Counted from the first letter of the stretch, positions 1 to 23,133 are shown. The stretch is 64,000 bases of DNA from Flaccisagitta enflata (GCA_965153355.1 OZ231127.1:80104001-80168000); one strand, 5' to 3'. The notes: generated by a model from the sequence alone, not told the origin. A program made the numbers and translations.

Positions 1-11445
<11,445 letters not shown>

Positions 11446-11629
11446 TCTGAGTAGTTTCTTTTCGTTGAGTTCCTTTTTTGGTGTTTTATAAAAATTGTTT
11501 TCTCTTTATATTGGATGGGTCGTGTGTTGAGAATCAAGAGGCTATGCCCAAAGCGACCAGAAGGTGTTTTTTTTTATCGTAAAATGAAGAATAGTGGTGA
11601 GATGTGGATGAGTGGCAAAGCGACTGCGG

Positions 11630-11636
11630 TTTTATA
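11630..11636 (-). promoter_or_regulatory. TATA box of the p62-type gene
   Basis: TATAAAA on the minus strand, about 185 bp upstream of the first ATG. A transcription start near 11600 would give a leader of about 155 bases. The heat-shock element lies about 28 bp further upstream. Confidence 0.55.
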
Positions 11637-11662
11637 CTTTTGAAGAAGATGGAATCGAAGTC

Positions 11663-11679
11663 TAGAATATTCTAGAAAG
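11663..11679 (-). promoter_or_regulatory. Heat-shock element next to the TATA box
   Basis: AGAATATTCTAGAA contains three alternating HSF1 units (GAA, TTC, GAA) at the canonical 5-bp spacing, within the 16-bp palindrome TCTAGAATATTCTAGA. The distance to the TATA box resembles heat-shock gene promoters. p62 is known to be stress-induced in other animals, so the site makes sense, but binding is inferred. Confidence 0.55.
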
Positions 11680-12049
11680 AAATTGGGATTGGATGTTGAA
11701 ATTCTGCAACTTACTCTCCACTTCTAGTGAGATCCAGATGGACCACGCACTAAGTGAAGTAAGCAGAAAACCGAGAACCGAGAAGGTAAGTGTTGTTGCG
11801 CAATAGTCCTATGACTCCTTGTCCAAATAAGAAGAAGAAAAGTCTACCTTCTTGCTTCTCTTGTAAAAAATCGCCCGGATGATGCTTTCTGGTTGGTGGG
11901 TTTCGTTTTGCTCAGCGGGAGTGGCGAAAGCTGATTGGCTGTACTCTTTGCCTCATCATTCTCAACATGATTGTGCAAGTTTCAATGATGTACCACATTT
12001 GGTGACAAAAGTGCAATGTCATCTTATCAATCGATGGAAGAATTACGGT

Positions 12050-12292
12050 TCTAGTCGCTTGCTTAAGCGGGTGAGTCTGTAGGCGGGTAGGAAGGTAGGT
12101 AACATGTCGGTTACACGAAATTTTGGATGACGCTAAATCGACTGAAATAGGAGGCAATCTGAGCATAATCTCGCGCTCCTGCGCTACCACACTACAGCCC
12201 CCGCCCCGCCTCATACTACCCCTGCCCATCTTCATTGCTGCCCCTGTCCATTCACAAGCGACTACTTATTGGCCGCGTATCCGGCCTTGTTT
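12050..12292 (-). mobile_element. Family A element, variant V
   Basis: On the plus strand it begins with hairpin AGTCGCTTGCTTAAGC and ends CACAAGCGACTA...CCGGCCTTGTT. The matched arms are AGTCGCTTG at the 5' side and CAAGCGACT at the 3' side. The interior lacks a strong tetranucleotide array. A second, truncated copy of this variant is at 32468-32640. Confidence 0.55.
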
Positions 12293-12372
12293 ATTGGCTG
12301 TCAATATCATAGAATGAAATGATGAAAAAAGTGTGTTTTTCATGGGCTGTCAAGAGAGATGTGGATATCACA

Positions 12373-12799
12373 TACACTCTTTTCTTTGACTAAGAACCTT
12401 GTTTATAAGAACATTGAGGCTCAGATATGGAAAAAAATAAGAACAATCATAAGAACATTGTCACCCTTACAACGGAAGATTATAAGAAAATTCCTTTTTT
12501 GTTGCTCTAGGCTAATTATGTAGGAACTGCGGTAAAGAAAAAGAATTGTTTCTGCTTTATTGTAATAATTGACATCAATCAGCTTCACATTCAGATTTGA
12601 TGTATTTGTGATTTGTATTTTAGTTTTCATATCCTTTCAATTAGCCATTAAAGTTAGGTAACCAGATACATTCTTGTATAAGCTGGCGATAGGAAAAATA
12701 AGAACATCTCAAGAACAATTTGAGGCTCAGCTTGCCCAGAAAATAAGAACATTCAGCCTCGGAAAAAAATAACATGTTCTTATAAGGAAAAAGAGTGTA
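12373..12799. mobile_element. TA-flanked MITE-like element
   Basis: Left end TACACTCTTTTC and right end AAAGAGTGTA are inverted, and several internal copies of ATAAGAACATTGAGG-type text occur in both orientations. TA at the edges suggests a Tc1/mariner-type MITE. No ORF of note. Confidence 0.45.
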
Positions 12800-13680
12800 C
12801 GAGGAAAGAGCAAGGCCAAATACAGGGCTTCATGTACGTTGGGGATAGGGCAGGGTGGGTGGAGTGTATGAGTCGGCGTTCCACGCTCCAAATTACAGTT
12901 GAATGGATTGTGATGTCTATGTACTCGTTTTGCATCCCAGACAAGACACTATAAGAAAAAAAAATGACTTAACACAATAATCACACACACGAAAAAAAAG
13001 AAGAAATATTAAAAAAAGAAATAGACGGAGACTTATCTTACGGGGGAGTTACAGGATCATTTGTTATGTACTAGATTCCAGGTTAGGGAAAAAAAGCTTT
13101 CTTTTCGGTAAAATAGACCATTACACATCCGAGACACAACTACCCCTGATCCTGAGACCAAACGAACAGTTCGTATAAAATTGCAGTAATCCAAGTCTAC
13201 GTATATCCATCAACCTAGATCCATTCCGTAATCCTCTCTCAGGCTATCTATTCGTTTTCCCATCTCACCAATAGGTAATTGCAGACCCCTCTTCCCCTCG
13301 ACCCCAGTGGAAAATTAGAACTAGTCGCCTACGTTGGGAAGAGGCAGAAAAGAGACACAAAAGTAATTCGTGACCGCCGAACCGACGCACTGACATCTGA
13401 CGGACGTGGCTTAGTTTTAAGTTATGAATAGAATTGACGAAGGGGAGAGTTTTTTGCAATTTGTAAGTGAGCTTGAATAGATGATGTAATTTTTTTGGAA
13501 TCATGAGTATTCTGATGAGAGGGCACCGGGTGCTATACCAATGACCATCTTGGGCTTAAGAATATTGTGTTGTTTTGCATTCCCTGCCGATTGGCTATCC
13601 AGGATTCATGCAATTTCATAGAAACGTAACCAAAGGATACGGTTCTGAGAGGATTTGAGGCCTCGATGACCAACAGTGGT
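12800..13680. other. Gene-free stretch
   Basis: An 80-codon ORF on the minus strand (13265-13504) has no recognisable motif. I see no supported feature here. Confidence 0.5.
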
Positions 13681-13683
13681 GGG

Positions 13684-13830
13684 GGGGAGGACTGAAGGAC
13701 GGACAGACGGAAGGGCGGACGGAAGGACGGACGGAAGGACGGACGTCTGGAAATTCCCCCTGTGTTCTACAGAACATCGGCCCTTTGGAGCCGCTGCCCT
13801 GCTCTCACACCACTAACAGCATGAGCAAAA
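13684..13830 (-). mobile_element. Family B fragment
   Basis: A GGAC/GGAA microsatellite (13690-13745) leads into CTGTGTTCTACAGAACATCG and the hairpin CGGCCCTTTGGAGCCG, then CTGCCCTGCTCTCAC, the conserved block of family B. Confidence 0.5.
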
Positions 13831-14081
13831 AATTTTGCACAAACATATGAGTGTAGAAACAGCACTACTAGGTGCTTTGAAATGATGAAATTTGGATCAT
13901 AACCCCACAACAAGTTCTATTGCACAGTAGTATGGGCCGTCATTGACTTTTCCTATTGCTGTTCCCATGAAAAGGCATCAAAAGTCAGACCGCACAATCA
14001 GATTTTGCAAGAATTTTACCAGGCAAATTGGATATTTGCCATGCATTGCAACATTTTCCTTGGATCCTTGGATGACTAGTT

Positions 14082-15078
14082 AACTTGTCATCCAAGGATC
14101 GCACATGGTCAGCGGTACCCGATGTCCTGCTTGGAGTGATCAGCTGAGAGAGTAGAGTGAGAGCAGGGCAGTGGCCCCAAAAGGCCGATGTTCTGTAGGA
14201 CACAGGGGTGAATTTCCTAACATCCTGAGAGGGCACATTTGAAGGCATTTGATTGCTTGGAGCTGAAGGTAAAGGGAACATATGAGATCAGGGAGGAGGG
14301 TATCTTTGAGACCTAAGAGGGAAAAGTCTTGTGCTGATTTTGGGCCTGAGAGAATTGATTTTAGGCCTGAGTGGGCTGTTTTTGGGCCTGAGAGCCAAGT
14401 TTAGATCTAAGTGGGTTGATTTTAGGCCTGGGAGGGCTATTTTTGGGCAGTGGCCCCAAAGGGCCAATGTCCTGTAGGACACAGGGGTGAATTTCCATAT
14501 GTCCGTCCTTCTGTTCGTCCTTTCGTCTTTCCATCCCCCCCTGGAGCTTCTCAAGCCTCAAATTTGAATTGAATAACATGGAAAATTGATAAAATGCAAA
14601 AATCCCATTGAATAACATGGAAAATTTACCAAAAAGTGATGAAATTCATATTTCCTATTGAGTTATATGAAAAATTGATAAAAAATGAAAAAAAAAATGT
14701 GAAATTCCTATTGAATATCATGGAAAATTGCTCCTAAGGCCTCAAATATGCCCTCTCAGGACGTATGGAAATTCACCCTTGTGTCCTACAGGACATCAGC
14801 CCTTTGGGGCCTCTGCCCTGCTCTTACTCCACTTCTCCAGCTAATCACTCCGAGCAGGGCATCGGGTACCGCTGACCATGTGCGATCCTTAGATGACTTG
14901 TTTTATCTGAAAGGGTTGATATTTGATCTGAAAGGGGCTGATTTGGGGCCTGAGAGGGCTTATTTGAGAACCTGAGTAGCCGCAGGGGGTGAACTACGGA
15001 CGTATGGACGAACAGACGACAGGAAATTCACCCCTTTGTCCTACAGGACATCGGCCTTCGGAGCCGCTGTCCAAAAAG
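14082..15078 (+). mobile_element. Family B element with a second family B element nested inside
   Basis: The outer element starts with CATGGTCAGCGGTACCCGAT, then GCAGGGCAGTGGCCCC, and ends CTACAGGACATCGGCC with CTGTCCAAAAAG. Inside, a reversed copy runs from 14449 (GGGCAGTGGCCCC) to about 14900 (GGGTACCGCTGACCATG). The interior of the outer copy has an array of GGCCTGAGAGGGCTGATTTT-like units. Short ORFs here are chance frames. Confidence 0.55.
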
Positions 15079-15285
15079 GGATGCCTGTAAATTGTAATTT
15101 GCATCCATCCCGATATTGAAGGGTCATTTCCATAAAAATGACATTCTGGTCTGTTTCTTTTTTTTTTTGTCAGTCAACTTGTTTGGTCCTTAAAACTTCT
15201 CCACCAAAATTGAAGGGGTCTTGACCAGGAGGTTATAAATAGTCCTCATTTGTGGTGATGTGATCTGGTGCGCTGTGGTTTCTTC

Positions 15286-15426
15286 CTTTACATTACATTA
15301 CATTACATTACATTACATTTCATTACATTACATTACATTACATTACATTACATTTCATTACATTACATTACATTACATTACATTACATTACATTACATTA
15401 CATTTCATTACATTACATTACATTAT
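15286..15426 (+). repeat. (CATTA)n pentanucleotide repeat
   Basis: About 27 units of ACATT with occasional TTTC variants. It follows no gene. Confidence 0.95.
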
Positions 15427-15837
15427 CCAAAATATTTTAGCTTGTATTTTGTTTCCTCATGTTCTCCCCGTCAGATGTCAGTCTTTCTAATGTAGTTTCT
15501 AGGAAATTTTCAACGACAAAAGAACAAATTTTCCCACGTAGATTCTCTACAGTGTTAGATCTAGATTCTAAGCTAGAAAGAGATGAGAAACAAAGCTTTA
15601 TGTTCGCGGAAGGATGAGGAACTGCCCGGGATCAGCGGGTCGAAGCGGGCACAAAATGATAACCAGGAAGTGGCAGCTTACGCATTACATATTTCATTGC
15701 TAGATTTGGAACAGGGACCAGATGGGTCATTTCTCAGTCGCGGAATCATAATTCGAGGAGAGGCTTTTCCGTCAGACAGTCCTTCTTTGTGAAGTTGGTC
15801 TGTCGGACTGTAGGTTCTTCACGCTCGAAAACTCTCT

Positions 15838-15865
15838 CACACACACACACAGACACACACACACA

Positions 15866-15928
<63 letters not shown>
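15838..15928. repeat. (CA)n microsatellite
   Basis: About 45 CA units with two CAGA breaks near the left end. Confidence 0.95.
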
Positions 15929-15935
<7 letters not shown>

Positions 15936-16500
15936 GCCCGCGAAACGGAAGGAAAACACGAGAAAATGTGAAATGTTCTTTTCGTCAGTTACTTAAACTA
16001 AGAACTTTCTTTAAAACAAAACATAACTAAAAACAAAATTGTTTTTAATTCCCTGAGATATTTACTTAATCTCTCTCTTTTTATTTTTCGGTTGCCTTCG
16101 CATCCACGCTTGCAGATCCAAATCAAAACTTTAAGAATCTGAGAGCACAAACATTTTGGGTTAAAACAATAAAGGGACAAACCGACAAACATCCAACAAG
16201 CAAATGAAAACAACGCAAATACAATATATGCCAACACAGAATAAATCATCTTAGAAGCAGAGAAGCAGGAAAGAAGACAGCAAACAGAAAACAAAAACAG
16301 AAACACAAATAAACTAGGATAAAAAAAAAAACAAACAAAAAAACAAGTGAACAAGCAAACAAAAGATCAACAATCAACCAGAAAAACAAACAAGCAAGCA
16401 AAAATAAACAAACTAAAAGTCAAACTAACAAACCAACCAAGCAAACCAGACTAACCAAACAAGCAAACAAACAAACAAACAAACAAACAAACCAAACTTT

Positions 16501-16949
16501 ATGATGGCGTCTGATTTCCGGCGTCTTCTTCTCGGCGTTTTTTGCGTCTGCCTTTTGTTGTTGTTGTTATCCTTTCCCGGCTGCGAAGCTGGCCGTGGTG
16601 GCCGCGGTTTCCGTGGTGGTCGGGGCTGGCGCGCCAAACGAGTGGCTGTGATCGGTGGTGGCGCTTACGTCGGCGCCAGAGTCATGTCCGGCGCCGTCAA
16701 GGCCGTTATCGGCATCGTCGTCGTCGTCATCGTCATCGCCGTCATCGCCTTTTTGTGTTGGTATTGTGGCAAAAGAAGACGAACTCCCGCTGACAATGGA
16801 CAAGGTAAAAAAAACCGGTTTTATTTTAGGTCTGTCCGTCTGTCAGTCTACCTGCCTGTCTTTCTGTCTGTCTGTCTGTCAGTCTTTTTGTCTGGCTGTC
16901 TAACTCCTTGTCAGTTTTTCTTCCTATCAATGTTGTCCGCCTCTCTGCC

Positions 16950-16996
<47 letters not shown>

Positions 16997-17797
16997 GTCG
17001 TCATGTCAAGTTCCGTCGTGATAAGCTGCTCATATATCCTCGCAGGTACAATAGCCATGGGCAGTTCAACTGGATTTCCCGGATCAGCGGTACCAGTGGC
17101 CCCGCCCAATGCCACTCCATACCCCGTCGCCCCGCCCAATACCGCTCCATACCCCGTCGCCCCTGGCCAACCTTATCCACCACCTGCACCACATCAAGGC
17201 GGAGGAGGAGGAGCAGGAGGTGGTCTCCTGTCAGATTTAAAACGCGAAGGAGGAAAGGCTTTAAATGATCTTAACAACGCCGTCAACAAAAACAATGCAG
17301 TCAATCAACCTCAGCCTTATCCTCCACCCGCGGCAGGTGGTCCGGCTTACCCCCCAACGGCGGGGGTACCTCACCCCTCTACTGCACCTGGGGGTTATCC
17401 TCCTTATCCTCAAACAGGAAGTCACGCGCCTCAGCATCAAGCAGGAGGTGGAGGAGGAGGAGGTGGGGGAGGACTTCTTTCAGATTTGAAACGAGAAGGG
17501 GCCAAAGCGCTGAATGATCTTAACAACGCTGTTAATAAAAACAAGGCGTCAAATCAACCTCAGAATCAGCCTTACCCACCTGCAGGAGGATCACCTTACC
17601 CACCAGCTGCTGGGGCACCTTACCCACCAGCTGCTGGGGCACCGTACCCGCCCGCTGAGGGGGCACCTTACCCACCAACCACAGGTGCCCCGTATCCACC
17701 TCCTGCGGGTGCGCCACCATATCAATATCCCGGTGCCCCACCTACTGATCCGCCACCGTATTCTCAAGCCAGTGCTCCTTCGTATGGTTTTCAGTGA
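16501..17797 (+). CDS. Single-pass membrane protein with Pro/Tyr/Gly-rich tail and PPxY motif
   Basis: Two exons, 16501-16804 and 17046-17797 (GTAAAA donor, CTCGCAG acceptor, phase 1), give 351 residues. Residues 1-30 are a likely signal peptide (LLLGVFCVCLLLLLLSF), followed by a short RGG-rich segment, a membrane span (VIGIVVVVIVIAVIAFLCWY) and a basic stop (KRRR). The cytoplasmic tail is rich in APYPP and PYPPAAGA units and ends DPPPYSQ, a PPxY motif of the kind bound by WW domains. A 25-residue module, LLSDLKREGGKALNDLNNAV and following residues, occurs twice with few changes, each after a poly-Gly run. The layout recalls small type I adaptors with PY motifs, but I do not recognise the family. 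The first intron holds GTCT and CT repeats. Confidence 0.75.
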
Positions 17798-18356
17798 AAC
17801 AAAAAAAGAAGAAAAGAAAAAGAGAGAAACTACAATGGAAGAATTGTTTGAAATAACGTATACACATCGAAATAATCCGATTACAGTATTTTTTCTCCAA
17901 ATGACACTGATGTTTTTTGTTATGTACACTATCGATGATTTGAAACTGAACCTGGATCAAGAATGAGACTATCTTGTTTCACACTGGCCACAGGCACAGA
18001 GCATTGACGCGGATGTTATCGACTTATCATGATGCATGGATTGCATGTATTCATCCAAAACAATGTACTTTATCAATTCCACAAAAGAATCTATCCAGAA
18101 ACACATTAGAAATCCTAAAATCTTACCCATTAGAATTTAGATTTTGATAAAAAAGAGGTACGCTATAAAAATGATGGATATACTTCCATATGTGCGCTTG
18201 ATTTGCAGGTTAGAGATTGCGCTGTTTTTTCACAACTGTTTGTGTTGATTATCATTTCAAAAGTGAGGCTTTGTTTTGCATTGCATGTTGATTTACAATG
18301 TCTCATAGATCATGCATTTATAATTTTTGTCTCATACAAAAACTTGTAGTGTAAGA
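17798..18356. other. Gene-free stretch after the membrane protein gene
   Basis: Presumed 3' untranslated and intergenic DNA. I see no clear AATAAA site and no repeat. Confidence 0.4.
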
Positions 18357-18559
18357 ACAAGGCCGGATACACGGCCATCAGTTGCGGACGGGTGGGCAGG
18401 GGCGGAAATGCAACTGTCCGCAACTAAAAATGTTCTAAAACGCTCATTTCCTCACTTTTCGACTCGTGTCCACGGACCGACCGACCGACCGACGGACCGA
18501 CCGACGGACCGACGGACGGACGGACATAGCCTCTTATAGAGTTGCGTGTCCGCAACTAG
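18357..18559 (+). mobile_element. Family A element, variant I, nearly identical to 21537-21745
   Basis: 5' end ACAAGGCCGGATACACGG, arm AGTTGCGGAC, CCGA/CGGA microsatellite, CCTCTTATAG and hairpin ending GTCCGCAACTA. Outside the microsatellite it differs from the copy at 21537 at only a few bases, so both are young. Both also carry an internal extra CTGTCCGCAACTAAAAA, a second 3' terminus. Confidence 0.8.
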
Positions 18560-19490
18560 AAAGAAATTCTCAGTTGCCGGCCTCGTTTGGGCCCTATATA
18601 TCACTTTCCTCTGTGATTGACTCTCTGTTTCACTTTACCTGCCTTCCTTCGTGGTAACAATGCAAAACTTTTTATTGCCTCTGTTTTGTGTTGTCTTTTA
18701 TATAAGAGGAAAAATATCTCTATTATCTTGATATCTCCCCTTACTTCTTCGTCTTTTTCCGTCTTTCTCATGTGACGTATCTAATTTTAGTATTTTGTTA
18801 TTATGTGCAGTTGAGCATCATCAGAGCGCGTGCAAAGCAACTTTTGCTTTATAAAGCTTTATTGCTAACATTGAAATATCTTCAGAGTTATTATTGGAAC
18901 ACTGAATTCTATGCGACCATATTTAGAATAAGATAGTGGTTGCGCAACAGCGATGCTGTTCTGTGAATTATTCCATTGAATAAAAGGGGAAAAAAATATC
19001 AATGATTGAATTTCTTGTAGCAGCAACAAGATAAGATAACATAAGATAGGAAAGCGTTTGACTTTGGGATTGTCATCATCAAGAATATTATATAGAAATA
19101 TTTTCAACTTAGCTAGCAACAATAGTAAATTATATGATTTTTAAACTGCACAAAATTCTGCTCTAACAGAGGTCAGGAGACAGCCAAATTCAAAATCTCA
19201 AAAATTGTCTTGGCGTAATTACATGACAAGCGGGCTCGTTAGATCGGGATTTATCTGTACACGGTGACATATTTGCGGCATGAATAATCGTGTATGAATC
19301 GGATTTCGATCGCCTTACGTCTCAAATGTGAGTGAGGCTCTCTATGAATACATCATCGGTCAAGTGGCACTCCAAATGCCATTTTTTTATGGCATCTGTG
19401 ACCTGAGGCTGGTAAAGAGAGAGACTAAACAGTCGCGTTTTTGCGACCTCGAATCTGCAGCTTGATTTTGTGCGTGGGTTGAAACATTCA
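18560..19490. other. Gene-free stretch
   Basis: No gene, array or transposon end that I can support. Confidence 0.4.
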
Positions 19491-19817
19491 GGGCGTGTTT
19501 CTAGTGATGACCAAAAACGCGTTTGTTCCCATTGAACACGTTTACAGCATCAACATATAAATGACATAATCATGAATTTCAACTGTCCCACAAGGCAGTG
19601 AGCAAGCCCGTGAATGGAGCGAGGGAGCGAAGCAAGCGTGGCAAAGCGGAGCGCTGCGGAGCAAGTGAGCGCTGCAGAGCGAGTGAGCGCTGCGGAGCGA
19701 GTGAGCAGAGTAAGCGCTGCGGAGCGAGTGAGCGGAGTGAGCGGTGCGAGCGAACGAGCGTTGCGAGCGACCGAGTATCCCGTTAAAAACGCGATTGTCT
19801 TGACTAGAAACAGGCCC
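19491..19817. mobile_element. Family C MITE, TSD TCA
   Basis: Ends GGGCGTGTTTCTAGT and ACTAGAAACAGGCCC are inverted. TCA flanks both sides (488-490 and 818-820 of this kb block). Inside is a GC-rich tract made of GAGCGAAGCGAGC-like units. The 3-bp duplication and G-rich termini resemble PIF/Harbinger MITEs, but this superfamily call is inference. Confidence 0.7.
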
Positions 19818-20444
19818 TCAATGGCCAAAAAGCAATAAAACGATAAAGCAGTTGCCATGAGATTCTCTCTTCTCTTACGGTGGCAATTTCTTTTTTCTAT
19901 TTCAGGTATGATAAAACAGTTATTTGACAAAAAACTATTTGTGTATACATCTTGGTGATAATCAACTAAATATTGTATAAATCAACTAATGGTTGAAATA
20001 ACACCTGACTGTAAAGTTATAGGATTATAGCAATACAGCAGGCTGTAATTAATTTAAATACTCAGTTGTTGTATATACAACATTTTGTTAATTACAGTTT
20101 GCTGTAATTTTAACAACTGATTGTTGCAAACAATTTTTTATTATTACCAGTAAGTTGGATCAATGCTGACGACACGATATATAGACATCTAGATAGTGTT
20201 TTGTCCACTGACCAAATGAGTCCCTTAATTTTCCATCGTTTTTGAAAAGCGCCATCGACTTTCGGTCTGCCCATGCAAAATGTCAGTTTTTATTGACAGA
20301 AAGTTCTATAATAAGTCGGGATACAAATGTGCATGGTTAACTTAAAATGATAAAGGCGCGTAAGAAAGATCAGCCGCTCTTTCAATAAAGAAATTGAGTT
20401 CTATAATGATAACGCTGACGCGCTTTATCGCGCGCGTGGTAAAA

Positions 20445-20725
20445 ATAGCGCAGGACAAGTTGGTGTGGTACAACATGACGTAGTACATGTCAGCGCCGTA
20501 CAATATGGAGTAGTACAATAGATCGCGAAACAATATGCTGCATACAACATTGCACGAGACAATTTGGTGTGGTACAACATAACATAGTACATGTCTGCGC
20601 CGTACAACATGGAGTGGTAAAATAGATTGCGACACAATATGCCGCACACAACATTGCATGGGACGATTTGTTGTGGTATAACATAACGAAGCACATGTCG
20701 GCGCAGTACAACATGGTGGGATACA
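20445..20725. repeat. 104-bp tandem repeat, about 2.5 copies
   Basis: Units start near 20460, 20563 and 20667 with TTGGTGTGGTACAACAT and contain GTACATGTC and ATGCCGCACACAACATTG. Related GTACAACATGRCGCGGT text returns at 22035-22054 and 22885-23030, so this was one larger field later broken by insertions. Confidence 0.75.
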
Positions 20726-21210
20726 ACAAGTCAATTTGTTGTAGCACGGTGTGCGCAGTACGACAACGCAGGACATCACAGCTTGGTACAAACTAGCGTG
20801 ACACAACATGGAAGGATAATTTGGTGTGGAACTGCCGAAGACAAAAGTTTACGCCCAATTGAGGAGAAAACACATTTTCTGAACAAATATGAATATAGTG
20901 AGGGATTTCGTTTTTTTCTAGTATCTGATGTTCCGCCTGGGCTGTAAGCAAAAATCTTCGTCGGTCATTTTAGAAATAACACACTATTCTTAATAAGACA
21001 ATATCATAACTTGTATATTGACAAATGCCTCCACCATAAATAATTCACCTCTGATTTTCCTCCATTTCCCAAGAGGGCAAGTTGTCTCCTTTATAAACTA
21101 TTGAGTCACAAGGACGATATTAGTCCCTAGTGGTAGAACCTTCTAATCTTTAAATCGCACCAATCTTTTCTACCTATCTATATTAGAAGTTATGCATTAC
21201 TATTGTATAG

Positions 21211-21994
21211 TACGATTGGAGCAATGACGACCTAGACTGGAGGAAAGATTTTAGGCATCCTTATTCTATTTGTTTCATAAAATATTTGAGATTTAAGCTA
21301 ATTTAAGGTTGCTATATTGAGTGAAAATGGTTGCGTCTCTCTAACTTCAACTTGCAACTTGACCTCCTCAAGACTTTATTTTTCAAAGTTCAAATCTATC
21401 TCAATAGATTAGGTAGAAAATTTTATATAGTTTTGAAAAAAAAAATTCAGCTCAATCGCTCAATTTTCATAGGTTTCATGGCTATTTTAAGTTATGCCCA
21501 AAAACTTATCTACATATAAGTAAGATAACTAAGATAACAAGGCCGGATACACGGCCATCAGTTGCGGATGGGTGGGCAGGGGCGGAAATGCAACTGTCCG
21601 CAACTAAAAATGTTCTAAAACGCTCGTTTCCTCACTTTTCGACTCGTGTCCACGGACCGACCGACCGACGGACCGACCGACGGACCGACCGACCGACCGA
21701 CGGACGGACAAAGCCTCTTATAGAGTTGCGTGTCCGCAACTAAAAATGGTTCCATTAAGCTGATTTTTCAATGAATATAAAATATGTTTTGCCCGATCTA
21801 ATGAAATAAGTTAGAACCTTAAAAAATGAGGTCTTGATGAGGTTAAGTTACAAGTTGATGTTTATAAAATGCAAATGTATTTACTCAATTGAGCAACCTT
21901 TGATTAGCCTAGATCTCAAATATTTTATGATACAAATGAATTAAGCATACTTCAAATCTATCATCCAGTTTAGATCGTTATTGCTCCCATCGTA
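21211..21994. mobile_element. Palindromic (foldback) element with a family A element near its centre
   Basis: The left arm (TACGATTGGAGCAATGACG, then CATAAAATATTTGAGAT) is the imperfect reverse complement of the right arm (ATCTCAAATATTTTATG, then CGTTATTGCTCCCATCGTA). Without the 209-bp family A insert the element is about 575 bp with arms of roughly 270 bp. No coding capacity. Confidence 0.65.
21537..21745 (+). mobile_element. Family A element, variant I, inside the palindrome
   Basis: Complete: ACAAGGCC start, AGTTGCGGAT arm (one mismatch), GACC/GACGG microsatellite, hairpin and CTAAAAA end. It interrupts the foldback element. Confidence 0.8.
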
Positions 21995-22054
21995 CTGTGG
22001 GTGAACGTAAAGTTTTGTCTTAAGAAGTGAAACATGGAGCAGCGTGGTACAACA

Positions 22055-22881
22055 TACAGTCGAGCTTCACTAGAGCGCACCCGCTAATAAGGCATCCCTC
22101 GCATTAAGGCATGATTTGAAAAGTCCCAACTTTTCTCTCTTTTTTTCTTTGTTGATAAGCCTCGCATATAAGGCACCCGCCTAATAGGCAAATTTCACTA
22201 TAGCGCATGAAAAATGGGGTTTTTGGTGGATTTTTTGCTCTCTTTGAAGGCTTCTGACAAACAAAGTGTTTTTAAGATGAGCAGGTGGATAAGCTAAGGG
22301 TGGAAGAGACGCCGATGAGAGCGATGAAGAGGAATACCGATGACGATTAGGAGGTATACCAATGACGTAGAGGAGCACCGATGATTATGATGAAGAGGAA
22401 AGGAAATGAATGGGAGAGGAGGAAGATGATGAAGAAGAAGAGTGAAAACTCAATCTGCCGATAAATCCATGCCAATGAAAGATCGATGATGCCATGCTAG
22501 TGTGTGAATGAGATTTTTTGCCACTTTATGAGTTAAGAGAAATAGGTCTAAGACTGGTTGCTACCATCCTAGTTTCCAAATAAATGAAAGTGACAACTCT
22601 GTCCATATCTGTTGAGCACTGCAGTCACATTTCTAGTCACATTCATGGTAAGTCAGGTGGCGAGCTGGTGAATGAAAAATGATAACGGTAAGACAGTTCA
22701 ATTTTTTGCAAAAACTAGATGAAAATCCAAATTCTTTTTGTTGCAACTTCCAAGCATCCATCTATGCCAATTTGATTGCCTATTTGTGCAGAAATATACA
22801 TGCTTGGCTATAAGGCACCTCGCCTAGAAGGCATGAAATCCACCAGTCCCTTGAGATGCCTTCAAGTGAAGCTTAACTGTA
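22055..22881. mobile_element. TA-flanked non-autonomous element inserted in the tandem field
   Basis: TACAGTCGAGCTTCACT at the left and AGTGAAGCTTAACTGTA at the right are inverted, with TA at the edges and TACAACAT-type array text on both sides. The termini resemble CAGTTGAACCTC-type ends of pogo/mariner MITEs. Subterminal AAGGCA/TAAGGCAC units repeat at both ends. No transposase. Confidence 0.65.
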
Positions 22882-22884
22882 GCT

Positions 22885-23035
22885 CGATACAACATGGCGC
22901 GGTATGTCAAAGCGTGGTACAAGATGACGCGGTAAGTCAAAGCGCGGCATAACATGGCGCGGTAAAATAAAGCGCGGTTCAACTTGACGCGGCACAGCGC
23001 GGCCCAGTGTAACATGACGAGGCGCGGCGCTGAGT
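22885..23035. repeat. Short tandem array of GCGGTACAACATGACGCG-like units
   Basis: Five to six worn units of about 20-40 bp, GC-richer than the surroundings; same motif as the 104-bp repeat at 20.5 kb. Confidence 0.6.
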
Positions 23036-23075
23036 TGTGACGCGCGTCAACATTTTCTCGCAATGTCGAGTTGTC

Positions 23076-23079
<4 letters not shown>

Positions 23080-23131
<52 letters not shown>
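23080..23131. repeat. (CT)n microsatellite
   Basis: About 25 CT units. Confidence 0.95.

Positions 23132-23133
<2 letters not shown>

Noticed and set aside
15583-15792. 69-codon ORF with ordinary-looking composition
   Set aside because: No splice partners, no recognisable motif, and no support beyond the open frame.
20342-20809. Overlapping Cys-rich minus-strand ORFs that look like small secreted proteins
   Set aside because: They track the 104-bp tandem repeat in all three frames and lack a signal peptide.
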